From positions 2,043,709-2,107,708 of the forward strand of contig VJWN01000004.1 in assembly GCA_007644065.1 (NCBI GenBank): a DNA stretch of 64,000 nt, given 5' to 3'. This stretch comes from Margaritispora aquatica. Taxonomy: Eukaryota; Ascomycota; Leotiomycetes; Helotiales; Discinellaceae. The notes beneath the pieces were generated by a model. That model had not been told where the DNA came from, did not search any database, and saw only the letters and a list, made by a program, of their open reading frames with translations. A program made the position numbers and the translations under genes. Positions 47,993-61,100 of the stretch are shown here, piece after piece (positions within the stretch are counted from its first letter, which is position 1; each line of letters starts with the position of its first letter).

Positions 47993-50900
47993 ATGCGGCT
48001 TTTGGAACTCACCCTCAATGGCGAGTTCAAGTTGACTAGAGACCTACTCGGTGATAGGATCCCCTCGTACGCCATACTGTCACATACGTGGGGTCCAGAT
48101 ACAGAAGAGGTCACATTGAAGGACATGGTGGACGATACCGCAAAAGGTAAGGTCGGCTATAATAAGATCAAGTTCTGTGCAGAAATAGCAGGACGTGACG
48201 GCCTACGATACTTTTGGGTAGACACGTGCTGTATAGATAAATCGAACAACAACGAACTCTCAGAAGCGATAAATTCAATGTTTCGCTGGTACCGCGACGC
48301 AACTCGATGCTATGTATACCTGTCAGATGTTTCCACTACCAGCTCTCCGCAGAATAACGACCAAACTGAGCTCTCGTGGGCACCCCTTTTTAGAGCGAGC
48401 AGATGGTTTACCCGAGGCTGGACGCTACAAGAACTTATTGCCCCAGCATCGGTCGAGTTCTTCACGCGGGAGGGCGTGCGGCTTGGTGACAAGATATCGC
48501 TAGGCCAGCAAATTCATAACATAACGGGAATACCTGTCTCAGTGCTTCAAGGAGCGCCCCTTTCTCAGTTCGAGGTTGATAAGCGAATAGCATGGGCAAC
48601 GACACGCCAAACTACCCGCGAGGAAGACTGGGCCTACTGTCTCCTCGGAATTTGTGGTGTCTTTATGCCGCTCATCTACGGCGAAGGGAGGGAACATGCA
48701 ATCGGTCGGCTTAAAAGGGAGATTAACAATACTCCGAATGGTCAAGGTATGTCTGACTCGTCGGCCATCCACGACTGGCTGGAGGCCCCCGACGCCTCTA
48801 TTGAGTATAGAAACGCTTGCAAAAAGAGACATCTAGCCACTGGGCTCTGGCTTGTCGAACGACCGTCCTTTTCTTCTTGGCTCCAAAATTCCAACTCTCT
48901 CTTGTGGCTCAACGGCTTCGCAGGTTGCGGCAAGTCTGTGATATGCTCCACCGCCATCCAGTATGTCTCTCGCCATCAGAAGTCTAGCCCACGCGTCGGG
49001 GTCGCCTTCTTTTTCTTTGTCTTCGACGATCAGTCCAAGCAAGACACCTCCGCTATGCTCCGCGCCCTCATTCTGCAACTTTCAAGTCAGCTAGAAGACA
49101 ACCACACTGTTCTCTCGCGGTTACACAACAGTTATCGCAACACTACGCTGCCCAATAACGCGCTCGCCGACTGTCTTCATCAACTCATACGGAAGTTTGA
49201 CCACACATATATCCTCTTAGACGCACTAGACGAAAGCCCTCAGGACAAGCACCGGGAGGACGTGCTCCAAGCTCTGGTGGAATTACGTGCATGGTCGGAG
49301 CCTGGGCTTCATCTCCTAGTCACCAGTCGCAACGAACCAAATATCCGTGATGTGCTTCACCATGAGCTTGGGGCCTTGGAAAACGAGATAATATCGATGA
49401 AGAACAAATCCGTCGATGGCGACATTGCAGCGTTTACCGCCCAGCACCTCAGAGACAATCGGAAACTTCGAAAATGGGCGGCCTATTATGACCAAATCGA
49501 GGTTAAATTTTCTGAGCGTGCAAAGGGCGTGTAGGTTCTTGATTTTCGTCATTGTGTAGACTCACTAACCGTCTTCTAACAGGTTTCGATGGGTAGAATG
49601 CCAATTTAAAGCACTGGAGCAATGTCCACAATCCAAGCATCTTCTGGATCAACTGCTGGATTCGCTACCTGAATCACTGGACCAAACTTACGAGCGTATG
49701 CTTTTGAACATTGCCCCAACTTTCGTGGAATATTCTAAGAGTATGTTAAGGTTGCTCTGCTGCGCCAAACGACCATTGACAGTGCCGGAACTTGTCGACG
49801 GTGTTGCCGTAGAGCTAGGCAACTCACCAAAGTTCAACCCAAGTCGAAGACTAGAAACCGTAGATGCGATTCATGAAGTGTGTCCCGGATTTATCGAAAC
49901 CGACGAGCAAGCCTCTGGGGTGGCCACGGTACGCATCGCGCATTTTTCAGTCCAGGAGTATTTAGAATCAGAACGAATAATTCATCGTGCGGCCGCGAAA
50001 TTCAGCGTACGAAAAAGAGAGGCTCATATAGACATAGCCTGTATATGCCTAACATATTTACTGGAGCCTGCACTATTAACGTCGATTAACCGTGAAAAAG
50101 AGTATCCACTGGCATTTTACGCTGCAAAAACCTGGCATGAACATCTTTGTGAAGGGGACGAAAGAGTACATCCCGTTCAACACCAAACATTCCGGCTATT
50201 TCAAAATACCGCCAGGTTTGAGAATTGGGTTGCTATTTGGAATGTTGACAACTACTACGGCCAGAAACCTGCTGGAAAAGTTCCATCGCCCGTTTACTAT
50301 GCTTCACTTCTAGGACTTGATCTAGTTCTCTCCGGGCTACTTGGTGGAAACACTGCAAGTGTTCCTCTCTTGGGTCTAAGTGTTGCGGAAGTTTCTCGTT
50401 TGGTTAATACTGAAGGAGGAGAATACGGGACTGCGCTACAGGCAGCATCAGCGCGAGGCTATGAAAGGGGAGTCCGACTGCTATTGGAAAAAAATGCCGA
50501 TATCAATGCCTGTGGCGGATATTACGGGAATGCGTTACAGGCAGCATCGGCAGAAGGTCACGAGAAAACAGTCCATTTGCTTTTAGCGAGAAACGCAAAC
50601 GTAAACGCTCATGGTGGAGAATACGGGAATGCGCTATATGCGGCATCGGCACGAGGCCACGAGTCTATAGTCCGACTATTGCTAAGGATGAATGTCGATG
50701 TTAACGCGCAAGGTGGAGAATACAGGAATGCTCTATACGCGGCATCAGCAGGAGGCTACGAGGCTATAGTCCAACAATTGCTAGAAAGGAACGCCGATAT
50801 TAACGCCCTGAGTGGGGGATACGGAAATGCGCTATACGCGGCATCGGCGCGAGGCCATGAGTCTGTAGTACGACTACTACTAGGGAGGAATGCTGACGTT

Positions 50901-53361
50901 AATGTCCAAGGTGGAGAGTACGGGAGTGCACTACACGCGGCATCCGCCCGAGGCTACGAGGTTATAGTCCGACTACTCCTAGAGAGGAATGCTAATATCA
51001 ACGTCCAAGGTGGATATTATGGGGATGTGCTACAGGCAGCATTGGCGGGAGGCCATGCGAATGTATACCATATTCTTCTAGAGAAAAGAGCCACCGTCAA
51101 TACTATAGGTAGTACAGACGGGAGGGAGGGCGAGCCTCCGAGGACACAGCTACAATCCGCTCGTATTAGCGAAAGCCCAGATAAGATACAAGTTTCTTTT
51201 CGACAAAAAGCAAAGAAAAAAAGTGGGAGAGGAACTGGCGCAGTTGGTCTGACTAATCTGGGAAATACAGGTTATATGTCTTCACCCCTACAATGCCTGA
51301 GAAGCGTAAAGGAACTTACCAAGTACTTCCTTACGGGTGAATATGCCGATGATATTAACACGCAGAATCCCCTTGGATACAGCGGTGAGATAGCTATGGC
51401 TTACTGTAACCTTCTCAACGAGATTTACCACACTTCAAATGACTCTGTGCAGCCCTCCGACTTCAGGAGTACTATGGGTACTTACTGTCTATCATTTTCC
51501 GGGCAGGGCCAGCAGGACTCGCAAGAATTCGTGGGTTTCTTATTAGATGCTCTCCTTGAAGATTTGTGTCGGGTTAAGAGGAAACCTTATATTGAGAGGC
51601 CTAACTCAACTGACGATATGGTGCACGACAAGGCGGCCATTGCCAAGATGGCAGATGAGACTTGGGATATCGAAATGAAACGTAAAGACTCTGTTATTAT
51701 GGATCTATTTACTGGCCAATACAAAGTCACACTAACGTGTCCAATCTGTGACAAGATTGATATCAACTTTGACTCCTTCAACAATCTCACTATTAGACTG
51801 CCAGATAATTGGGCCCATACAGTCAATTTTGTTTCGTTAAACTACAGTCCGGTCAAGATCGAGGTTGAAATGTTAGAGGATAGTACCATTGGCGATCTGA
51901 AGCAATTTATCTCTAGCCGAACCAGTGTGCCTGTTGAAAGACTCATCGTCGCCGAGCAGTTTAAGGGCAAATTCTACCAAATATACCAGGACATAGCCGA
52001 TGTCTTGGAGATTCGAAACAATGACAATATTACCATCCACGAACTGGAGGTGACGCCCTCTCATCCTGTTTTCCAAGCAAAGCACCAACTGGATTCTCCG
52101 TTAACTTCAGGGTTAAAACCCAGCAAGAGCAAGCAGCATCTGATTAAAAACATTTGCCATGACTACATAGTCATTCCCGTCCTTCACCGTCGAGGTAATA
52201 AGCAGATTCGGACTTTCAATGATAACGGGCTTCCTCCGCACTTCATTGTACTGAATCGTGAAGAGGTATGGACCCTGATAAAGGCGAAACGTACTAGAGT
52301 CGATTACTAACGATACTGTAGGCTAGAAGCGAGGATACTATTCGGCGAAAGATCTTGGAAAGGATTGCCACGTTCACAACGAGGAGTGCATTTCAGGACG
52401 GTGATGAGGACACTGCTGAGATAAATATTGCTTTATATGCAGATTCTGGAGTCGATTCCAGACTACAGAATACGTTTGACCTGGGCTATTTCTCTGATGT
52501 CAACCCGAGTGACCTGGGAATTTCAACGGGCTGGAAAATTAAACCCCACGAGACTTTCCCTCACCTCTCAGACAGGGGTGATTGGCAGAATGGAGGTGGC
52601 TCCGATGAAAATGCCGGTCCGATCGTCCGTCTCGGTGAAGGTATTGTGGTGGATTGGACAAACAGTGCCTGGGACATGTTGTTCGGTATGGACTCACCAG
52701 GCGATCCCAACCGAGGAGCCAAGACGTACTTGAACCCTTTCAAGCTTCACGATCCTGTCCTGGAGCAGCAGCGCATCTCTCGCCAAATCACGGATATCTC
52801 GCTTGATGATTGTCTAGACGAGTTCGAACGGTCCAAGACTCTTCGTGAAATGGACGCCTGGTACTGTCCTCGCTGTAAGAAACACGTACGTGCCAGCTGT
52901 AAGTTCGAAGTCTGGAAGACGCCTGATATCCTGATTTTCCATCTTAAACGCGCGAGTAGTAAGGCCCGAGAAAAGATCGATAGCATGGTTACTTTTCCTG
53001 TGGAAGGGCTTGATCTGGAACAGCATGTCCTGAAGAAAGAGGTCGGCAAAACTGAAGTGTACGATCTGATCAGTGTCGTTGAGCATTTTGGCGGCTATAC
53101 CGGTGGACATTACACGGCCAGCGCCAAGAACTTTATTGATGGAACTTGGTACCACTATGACGGTAAGATTTGGACCAACTTGCGCCAGCAAATAGCTCGT
53201 GTTCTAACATTATCTTCCTTATTATAGACAGTATTGTTGAGGTGATTAAAGATCCGAACGACGTTGTAAAAGGGGCAGCTTATATTTTATTTTATCGTCG
53301 CCGCTCAGAACGACCTCTTGGTGGCCCTCGATATAGTCACACTTCCAAAGCCTACCCCTAA
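47993..53361 (+). CDS. HET-NACHT-ankyrin NLR-type protein fused to a catalytically dead USP domain
   Basis: Predicted 1731 aa, four exons; introns 49531-49582, 52266-52321 (TACTAAC branch) and 53163-53227, all in phase. HET domain about 20-190: YAILSHTWG at 26-34, RYFWVDTCCIDKSNNNELSEAI, RGWTLQELIAP near 141-151. NACHT: Walker A GFAGCGKS at 308-315, Walker B YILLDALDES at 406-415. A winged-helix-like stretch (AKRPLTVPELVDGVAV) follows. Seven ankyrin repeats span 791-1021. Residues about 1060-1720 are a Ubp12/USP15-type ubiquitin protease: Cys box GLTNLGNTGYMSSPLQCL (1068-1085), FSGQGQQDSQEFVGFLLDALLEDL, CPICDK and YCPRCKKH zinc pairs, TGGHYTA with His1670, and WYHYDDS with the Asp. The catalytic Cys is Gly1076 (codon GGT at 51270-51272). 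Fungal NLRs with HET domains trigger allorecognition cell death; the USP part probably senses rather than cleaves. Confidence 0.92.
50415..51107 (+). repeat. Seven near-identical 99-bp ankyrin repeats
   Basis: Seven consecutive 33-codon units, each starting with a Gly-Gly-x-Tyr-type loop and running through NALYAASARGHESIVRLLL-like helices to NADVN. Units begin at 50415, 50514, 50613, 50712, 50811, 50910 and 51009. The third to sixth differ at only a handful of residues, far closer than ordinary ankyrin repeats. This points to recent unequal exchange or concerted evolution, as in the WD repeats of the HNWD genes of Podospora. Confidence 0.9.
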
Positions 53362-54299
53362 TGAGACCTGGACACGGAAATAGATGACGATTTAGGTTTC
53401 GATACTATTAACGCAAGATGGATCGACCCGTCGATCTTAACAAACTTTAGATAGTGTTTTAGGGTTTGGATAAGGTTTATTTTTATTTATATAAGCTATT
53501 CTATTAAGTGTTTTAATCTAACTCTAAAGGGCTTTAAATAATACTAAGAAATAACTCTATTAATACAAAATTCTAGGGTAAGCTAGATGTGAAAGTCTAG
53601 GGTAAACTAGGTATAAGAATCCTGGAAAGTCTATTTTTAACTTTTATTCTATATTTAGTTTTATATATTAACGTATAAAATAGAGATTAAGGTTAATTAA
53701 GCTTAATTAAGTTTAAAAATAAAGTTTTAGTATTTTTTTATTTTAATTAAGTTATTTATTTATTTTTAAAAAGTTTTATTAAACTTTTTAAAAGAATTAA
53801 AATACTTTATTAATATTTTTAAACTAAGTTATATTAAGTATAAAATATAATTTATACTTTTAATATTTAAAATACTTTATAAATAATAAAATATTTTAAT
53901 TTAAGTATTTATACTTATTCTAAGTATAAAAAATAGGTTAGACTTAGAAACTACTAGGCTTATCTAAGTAAAGTTAAGGTTTTATAAATTTATTTAAATA
54001 TAAAATAAACTATATCTTTAAGTTCTTTTTTAAAAAAACTTAAAATATATTTATTATATATTTATTTATTAATTATAAAACTTAATATACTTATAGTATA
54101 AAGTAGAATTTTATTTATAATAGAACTTATATTATTCTTTAATTTTAGAATTTTTATTATATAATATAATAGTTCCTTAGTATTATCGAACTCTTTTAGT
54201 CTATTAACGATATTTATAATAAAAATAATATCTATATTACTAGTTTATTAATTAACCTTAAAATAATATATTCTCTATTATTACTTAACTTTTAACTTT

Positions 54300-54725
54300 T
54301 ATACTTTCCGATAATAGGTTTTCTATTACTTATTTAACTTTTTTTCGTTAATAATAGTTACTCTATTACTATTTAACTTTTAACCTAGTTCTTTATTATT
54401 TACTTAACTTTTTTTCGTTAATAATAGTTACTTTATTACTACTTAACTTTTAACGTTTATACTTTCTAATAATAGATTCTCTATTACTTACTTAACTTTT
54501 TTTCGTTAATAATAGTTACTCTGTCACTACTTGACTTTTAACCTGGTTCTCTATTACCTACTTGACTTTTTTTCGTCGATAATAGTTACTTTATCACTAC
54601 CTAACTTTTAACGTTTATACTCTCCGATAATAGATTCTCTATTACCTACTTGACTTTTTTTCGTCGATAATAGTTACTTTATCACTACCTAACTTTTAAC
54701 GTTTATACTCTCCGATAATAACTAC
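54300..54725. repeat. Subtelomeric tandem repeats around a CTTTTTTTCGTTAATAATAG core
   Basis: Five copies of the core (variant CTTTTTTTCGTCGATAATAG) are spaced about 65-90 bases apart. They alternate with TTATTACTACTTAACTTTTAAC and TTTATACTTTCCGATAATAG-like pieces. The array is inside the AT-rich region. Confidence 0.75.
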
Positions 54726-57189
54726 TCTATTATTATTCTTTTAGCTTTCGAAAATTAAAATTTATAACCTTTATCGTAACTATACTACGACTTAGTTTTA
54801 TAACTCTTTAACTTTTTTATATTAAAATGTCCCGATCCGTCGTTATTATTATTACTGTTGTTATAGAGACGCCTTACGCTTAGCCTTTTTGTTTTCCGAG
54901 ATCTATAACCTCTTTTTATAAACAATCGAAATTTACTACCTTAAAATACTTTAACTTTATATATATTACGTTTACTTAATAACCGTATTTATAATAGAAG
55001 GTAAGCCATCTTTAAAAGCTCTCCGAGTAAAGGTTAGTATTAGATATCCGGTTATTATATTAGTTCTTACTATCTATAGTTCCTAGCTACTAGTAAAGAA
55101 GTTCTTTTATAAGAAAATATACTCGTATTATATAATATTACGTATAAAGGTAAGGAGGATCTTCTAGATTATAATACTTACTAATAAGATTAGTAACCTT
55201 TTTTGGATATACTATAAAGCCTTATAAAAAGAACTTAAAGTCTACTAGTAAGTATTTTAATCTATTCAAAAAGACGTTTTTAATTAAAAGTAAGTACTAT
55301 CTAATTTATTATATTCTTCTTAAAGATAAACTACTTTCCTTCTCTTAAGCTAGTAACTGATACAAGTCCGAAGTTACTATTTATAGATTCTTTAGTAAAA
55401 TATTAAGCTTCTTAGCCTATTAATAAAGCTTTGGTCTAGAATAAGATACTACGAAAGGTTATAATAATTAAACCTTTTTAATATTTAAATATAATAAATA
55501 TATTAGAATAGAAATAGATTTTATAATATATAAAAAAAATATTATACTAAAAGTTATATTTATTTTAGAATTAATTAATTATAATCTTTATACTATTGTT
55601 CTCTTAAGCTTTATATAATATACTTATCTATATATATATCTATAAACTAGTTATTCTCTAGTTACTTTATAATTATAAATAACTAGAGTAAAGTAATATA
55701 AGTATTCGTACTAGCCTAATATTTATTAAGCTAACGGCTGTCTCTACTTTAGTTATTTAGTAATTATTATTAGTCTAGTTTATATATACTAGTATAAACT
55801 CTTTTATAATTTACTATAGCTTATATAACGTAGTTAGCTAGATAATAACTATTTAAATATATTAATATACTAAAACTTTTATACTATAAACTATAAACCT
55901 CTTTCTAGTAAACCTAACTATAAATATATTATATTATCTGTTATTAAAGAACCTAAAAAAAAATCTTATTATTATATAAAAGTTTAAAAAGTATAGTAGA
56001 TCAAAAGAGAATATCTATAAAAATATTAAAAAAGTAAAGATAAGAGATACTAAAGCTCTAATCGTAAATAAAAAGAAATAGAATATAGATATGTAACGGA
56101 AATTAAGAGCTTATAAGGCTCGATAGTATATAACTATTCTTCTTCTTTATAATTTATATTAATTTATCTAGGACCTCTTTTCCTTCTACTTTTATTAATC
56201 TTTTCGAGTTAAGCCTTAAAGCTAAAAAAAAAGTATATAACGTTATCTTTATTATTAATAGCTAATCTTTAAGTAAGTTATCGTAGAATATAAATATACT
56301 AAAACTTATTTTTATTAAAGAGTATTTACTTAGATCTTTTTTAACTTTAAACGATTTATAAGATACTATACTTAAAGATATAAAGGGTAGTTATAAAGTA
56401 TATACTATCGTTAACGAGAAGGACGGCCTATAGTTAAAGAAGATATACTTATAGAGAGATATTATTAAGATACTCTTAAAGAAGATTAGAAAGCTAGTTA
56501 AGAGTATATCTAATATCTTATTTATCTTTAATATACCTCTTATATTTACTAATCTCTAATTAAGCTTGCCGTCTTACTTTAGTAGAATAATCCTTATACT
56601 AGAGCTTACCTTAAAGTATACTGTTAATATTAGTTTTATAAACTAAATAATTGTTTTTTATATTAATTCTAGATATACTAGACTTACTATACTCGTTAAG
56701 GATTACGAAAAGATTTAGTTATTTACTTCTCTTACTGAATATAATATTACTACTATTATAATAAATAAGTCTATAACTATTATATCTATAGTCAAATAGC
56801 TAATAAACTTAATAGTAATTTATTAGATATCGGTATACGTTATATTTCTCTTACCTAGTATTATTTATACTATATTTACTATTAAAACTAGAATTCTATA
56901 CGGTAGTACTTTTTGTACTTAGTAAAATTTCTAAGGAGCTACGATAGGTATAGTAGTTAACTTACTCGAGCCTAATATAGAAAAAGGAAAATTAATTATT
57001 AAGTTATAGTTAGCTACTTTATAGGATATCGTAAAGTATAAGGATAAGAAGATAAATTATAAAGCTTTAGTATTACTTTCTATAGAGATATTAGTTAAAA
57101 GTTACTATAACGAAGTCTTTAAGGAATAGGAGGACATTATAAAGAGCTTAATTAAGAAGTTATTTCCTAAAACTACGTTTAAAGTATTA

Positions 57190-57630
57190 GAATCTCGTCG
57201 AAAGAAGAGAGGTAAGAAAGGTAAAGAGTAGAATAAGGACGAGGATAAGGAAGGTAAGAAGTAGAATAAGGATAAGGATAAGGAAGGTAAGGAGTAAGAT
57301 AAGGACGAGGATAAGGAAGGTATAGAGTAGGATAAGGACGAGGATAAGAAAGGTATAGAGTAGGATAAGGATAAGTACGAGGATAAGGATAAGTACGAAG
57401 ATAATAGAGGTAAGGAGCAAGATAGGGATAACGAGGATAAGGGAGACGAGGAGCAAGATAAGGGAGATAAGGATAAAAAAGACGAGGAGTAAGATAAAGG
57501 AGATAAGGATAAGGGAGACGAGGAACAAAATAAAAGAGACGAGAATAAGAGAGACGAGGAGTAAGATAAGAGAGATAAGGATAAGGGAGACGAGGAGTAA
57601 GATAAGAGAGATAAGGATAGTAAGGACGTA
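57190..57630. repeat. Purine-rich simple-sequence tract
   Basis: A run of GATAAGGACGAGGATAAGG-type words on the plus strand, more than 400 bp of nearly pure purines. It may be a decayed coding repeat for Asp/Glu/Lys-rich protein. The minus-strand open frame it creates (Leu/Ile-rich) is an artefact of composition. Confidence 0.8.
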
Positions 57631-60600
57631 AAGTTGTAAGTCGAGTATAGAGTATTATTTATATTTATATATAATACTAATAAAGTATATTTAAATTAAA
57701 AATATATTTTAAAAATAGTTACTTTATAGAATATATTAATTACTAAATAAAATCTTTTTTAATTATTTTAGTATTTTAATATACTAAAACTTATTCTTAT
57801 AGTTCTAAATATCTAAGTATTTTTACTTTAAATAACGATAGAGATATAAAGTAAAGTATAAAGTCCTTTTTTTAAATATCTTTCCGTCTTTAAATAAATC
57901 CCTTTTTTTATATTACTAACTACTAAGTTCGTTTTTTTATTGTTTTTACTATTAAGATTAAAGTTTTATTTTTATCTAGAAAAGGTAGTATTTAATAAAA
58001 AGTAAAGAAATTAAGAAAAAAATTAGTTTTCTATTATTTATAAATTAAAAAATATAATTAAAAAGTAGTATTTAACTTTTTAAATATCTTTTAATATTAC
58101 TTATTTTTAAAATATTTATAGTTATATCTAAGGAAAGATAGCTAAAACTAGTTAAATATCTTGTCTATAGTTATTACCCTCGTTTAGTTCCTAGACGTAA
58201 GATATAAATCTCTAAAGTAAGTAGATAGATCTAAGGAGTAAAAAGTTATAATATCTATCTTAATCTTATTTTTAATTTTTAACTAGTCTAAAAAGGATTC
58301 TTTAGTAAGTAAGAAAAGAATCTTTTATTAATATTTTTTAAAGTATAAGTAGTTAAGTAACTATAAAACCTTTAAGAGCTAAGCTAGGTGCTCTATCGTT
58401 CTCGGAAGAATAACTAGAATATCATTAAGTTGCTATATAGTATCCTATACTTTACGAGCTCTTTAATTATATCTTAAGATATCTTTAGATTTAATAATAA
58501 AGTAAGAATAAATATCTTCTATTAGCTATAGACGGCCTTAATTAATAATAAGTATAAACTAATAGTAGTCTATCTAAGTTAAGGTTAACTTAAAGCTTAA
58601 CCTATACTAAATTCTTCTATTATCTTCGTTTTTTTATCGTTAATACTAGAGTATAAACTAGATTATTAATAAGCTTTAAGAGAAGAAGTATCGAAGGTAC
58701 TAGAGAAAAGTATAAAGTAAATAACTCTAACTTTTCTAAATCCTTTCCTTTAGTAAAGTTAAAGTAATTATCTTAAATAAGATATAGATCTTTTAAATAT
58801 TACTTAGTATATATATATAAAACTATAAACTTTTAATTACCTACGTAAAGGTTAGAGTCTAAGACTATTATAGTAGTACTACCTTTTATAGTTACTTACT
58901 TACTATCTCTCGATACTTATTAAGTAAGATAATTAGTACTATACTTATTACTCGATACTTAGAACGTAACGATATTAATCTATTATAAGTATCTTAATAG
59001 GTTAGCCGGACTCGCTTCTTAACCTTATAATAGTTTCTGACTAACGCTTCTCGCGACTTCTTCTCTGTCTACTTCGCTACTAAGGTAGCTAACTACTAAG
59101 TAGCGGGATCGAGGTATAGCTTTAAGAGGTTTTTATTCTAAAATAAATAAATCGTTCTAGTATCTAAAATCTTTTTTTTAACTATATAATATTACTAGTA
59201 CTTTAAGCCTTTTTAAAAAACCTACGACTTCTTTTTTAGTATATATATTATATTATATACCTCGGATAGAAACTTAACGTTATAAAATTATATAAAACTT
59301 GAAATATCTTCTTTATATATCGCTTAAAGAAAGCGCTCTAAATAGTATTACTTCTATAAGTATATCTAAGCCTTACCTTAGTTAGTATTTCTAGTCCCTA
59401 GAAAGCTAAGATAAATCTTAGTAACGATATTAATATAAAGCTCGTCGTATTATAAAAACCCTTAATCGAATATTCGGTCTAACTTAGTATAAAACTTAGT
59501 AAGAACTATAAAAAAAGAATCTTATCTTTAAAATTATAACTTATACTCTTTACTTATAAAGTAAAGAAAAGCTTTAAAAAACTCTATAAGATTTATTTAA
59601 GTAATAAGGCTTTATATTATTCTTTAAATAACCTTAAGATATTCTAATTAAATTAAATAACTTTAGTATAATTTAGTATATAGATTTTAAATACTGGTTC
59701 GTATTTCGTTTATATAAGTAGAAGTATTTAGTTAACTTATTAACTAACTTAATAAAATATACTAAGCTATTACTTTAAGAATATATTTAAAAATACTCTT
59801 TAATATTATATAATTTATAAAGTAGCTTATTTATTTATTAATTAAGCTTTTAAAAGTATATCTCTAAATATATAAACGAAGGAAAAAGATATAGATTAAA
59901 TAGTTATAGATACTTATAGTTCTACTAATATATAAGTATAGAATATATTAAAGTTAAATAGTTATTTATACCTCGTAGCTATTAGTAACTATATATCTAA
60001 TTATCTACTTAATATAAAGATTACTTACGATTCCTTATAAGTATTATAAAGTTAGATAATAATAAAATTCTATTAAAAATACTTTTAAAGAAGTAAGAAA
60101 TCTAATTATACTATTAATATTATAACTCGCTTAAAGAAAAGTAATAAAAAACTCTTTTATATATAGATAAATATTTTTTAAAAAAGACGAAGTATCTAAT
60201 ATTCTTATAAAAAGTTTAGTTATAATAGAAGTCTTAAAAAGTAAAGTCTTAGAATTTACTCTTTAATTCTTATAAAGGTAGTTACTATTAAGCCTAATCG
60301 TAAGACTATTTAGAAATACGTTATTTTTAATATATATAATATTAAGAAAGTAGTAATTATTCTTTGTTTAAGTATAATAAGTTACCTTTTAAAAAGCGTA
60401 CTAAGCCTTAGTATATTCTAATATACTAGTTTAGATTTAATATAAAAGGAAATCTATTAACTTATAGTATTCTTTAGGTTATTTTAGTAAGTTATATTAA
60501 CGTTTTAGATTTAAGATATAATAGCTTAGATTATTATCTTTTTTTTAAAGATAATCTAAGATAGTATAATCTAAGTCTTATATTTATAGTTTAACTAATA

Positions 60601-60812
60601 GCTCTTTAGGTTTTTATTAAAGAGAAATATATTAACCTAACTTTTTTTTATAATATTATTCTTATACTAGCTTATTTTCTACTTTTCTTTACTTTACGTT
60701 TATATCCTTTAAATTTATTCTTTAACTTTTTTTTTCTAAAAGACTTTTAGGACTATCCTTTAAACTTATATAACTTTTTAAACTAGAGGGAAGTAAGAGT
60801 ATAAAAGTAAAT

Positions 60813-61100
60813 CTAGTACTAGATTCTAATATCTAGCCTAATCTACTTGTTGTGTCCGGTAATAGTAGGAGTATAGACGTATACCTAGTACTAGATTCTA
60901 ATACCTAGCCTAACCTACTTATCGTGTCCGGTAGTAGTAGGAGTATAGACGTACACCTAGTACTAGATTCTAATATCTAGCTTAACTTACTTATCGTATC
61001 TAGTAGTAGTAGGAGTATAGACGTATACCTAGTACTAGATTCTAATACCTAGCCTAACCTACTTATCGTGTCTAGTAGTAGTAGGAGTATAAAAATAAAT
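60813..61100. repeat. Four tandem copies of a 72-bp unit
   Basis: Units begin at 60813, 60885, 60957 and 61029 with CTAGTACTAGATTCTAATA and each contains CTTATCGTGTC-like and TAGTAGTAGGAGTATAGACG words. The exact 72-bp spacing holds across all copies. 72 is divisible by three, so it may be a relic coding minisatellite. Confidence 0.88.

Noticed and set aside
57187..57528. Long minus-strand open frame rich in Leu/Ile, resembling a membrane protein
   Set aside because: It is the complement of a purine-rich simple repeat, so the hydrophobic composition is an artefact; there is no family motif.
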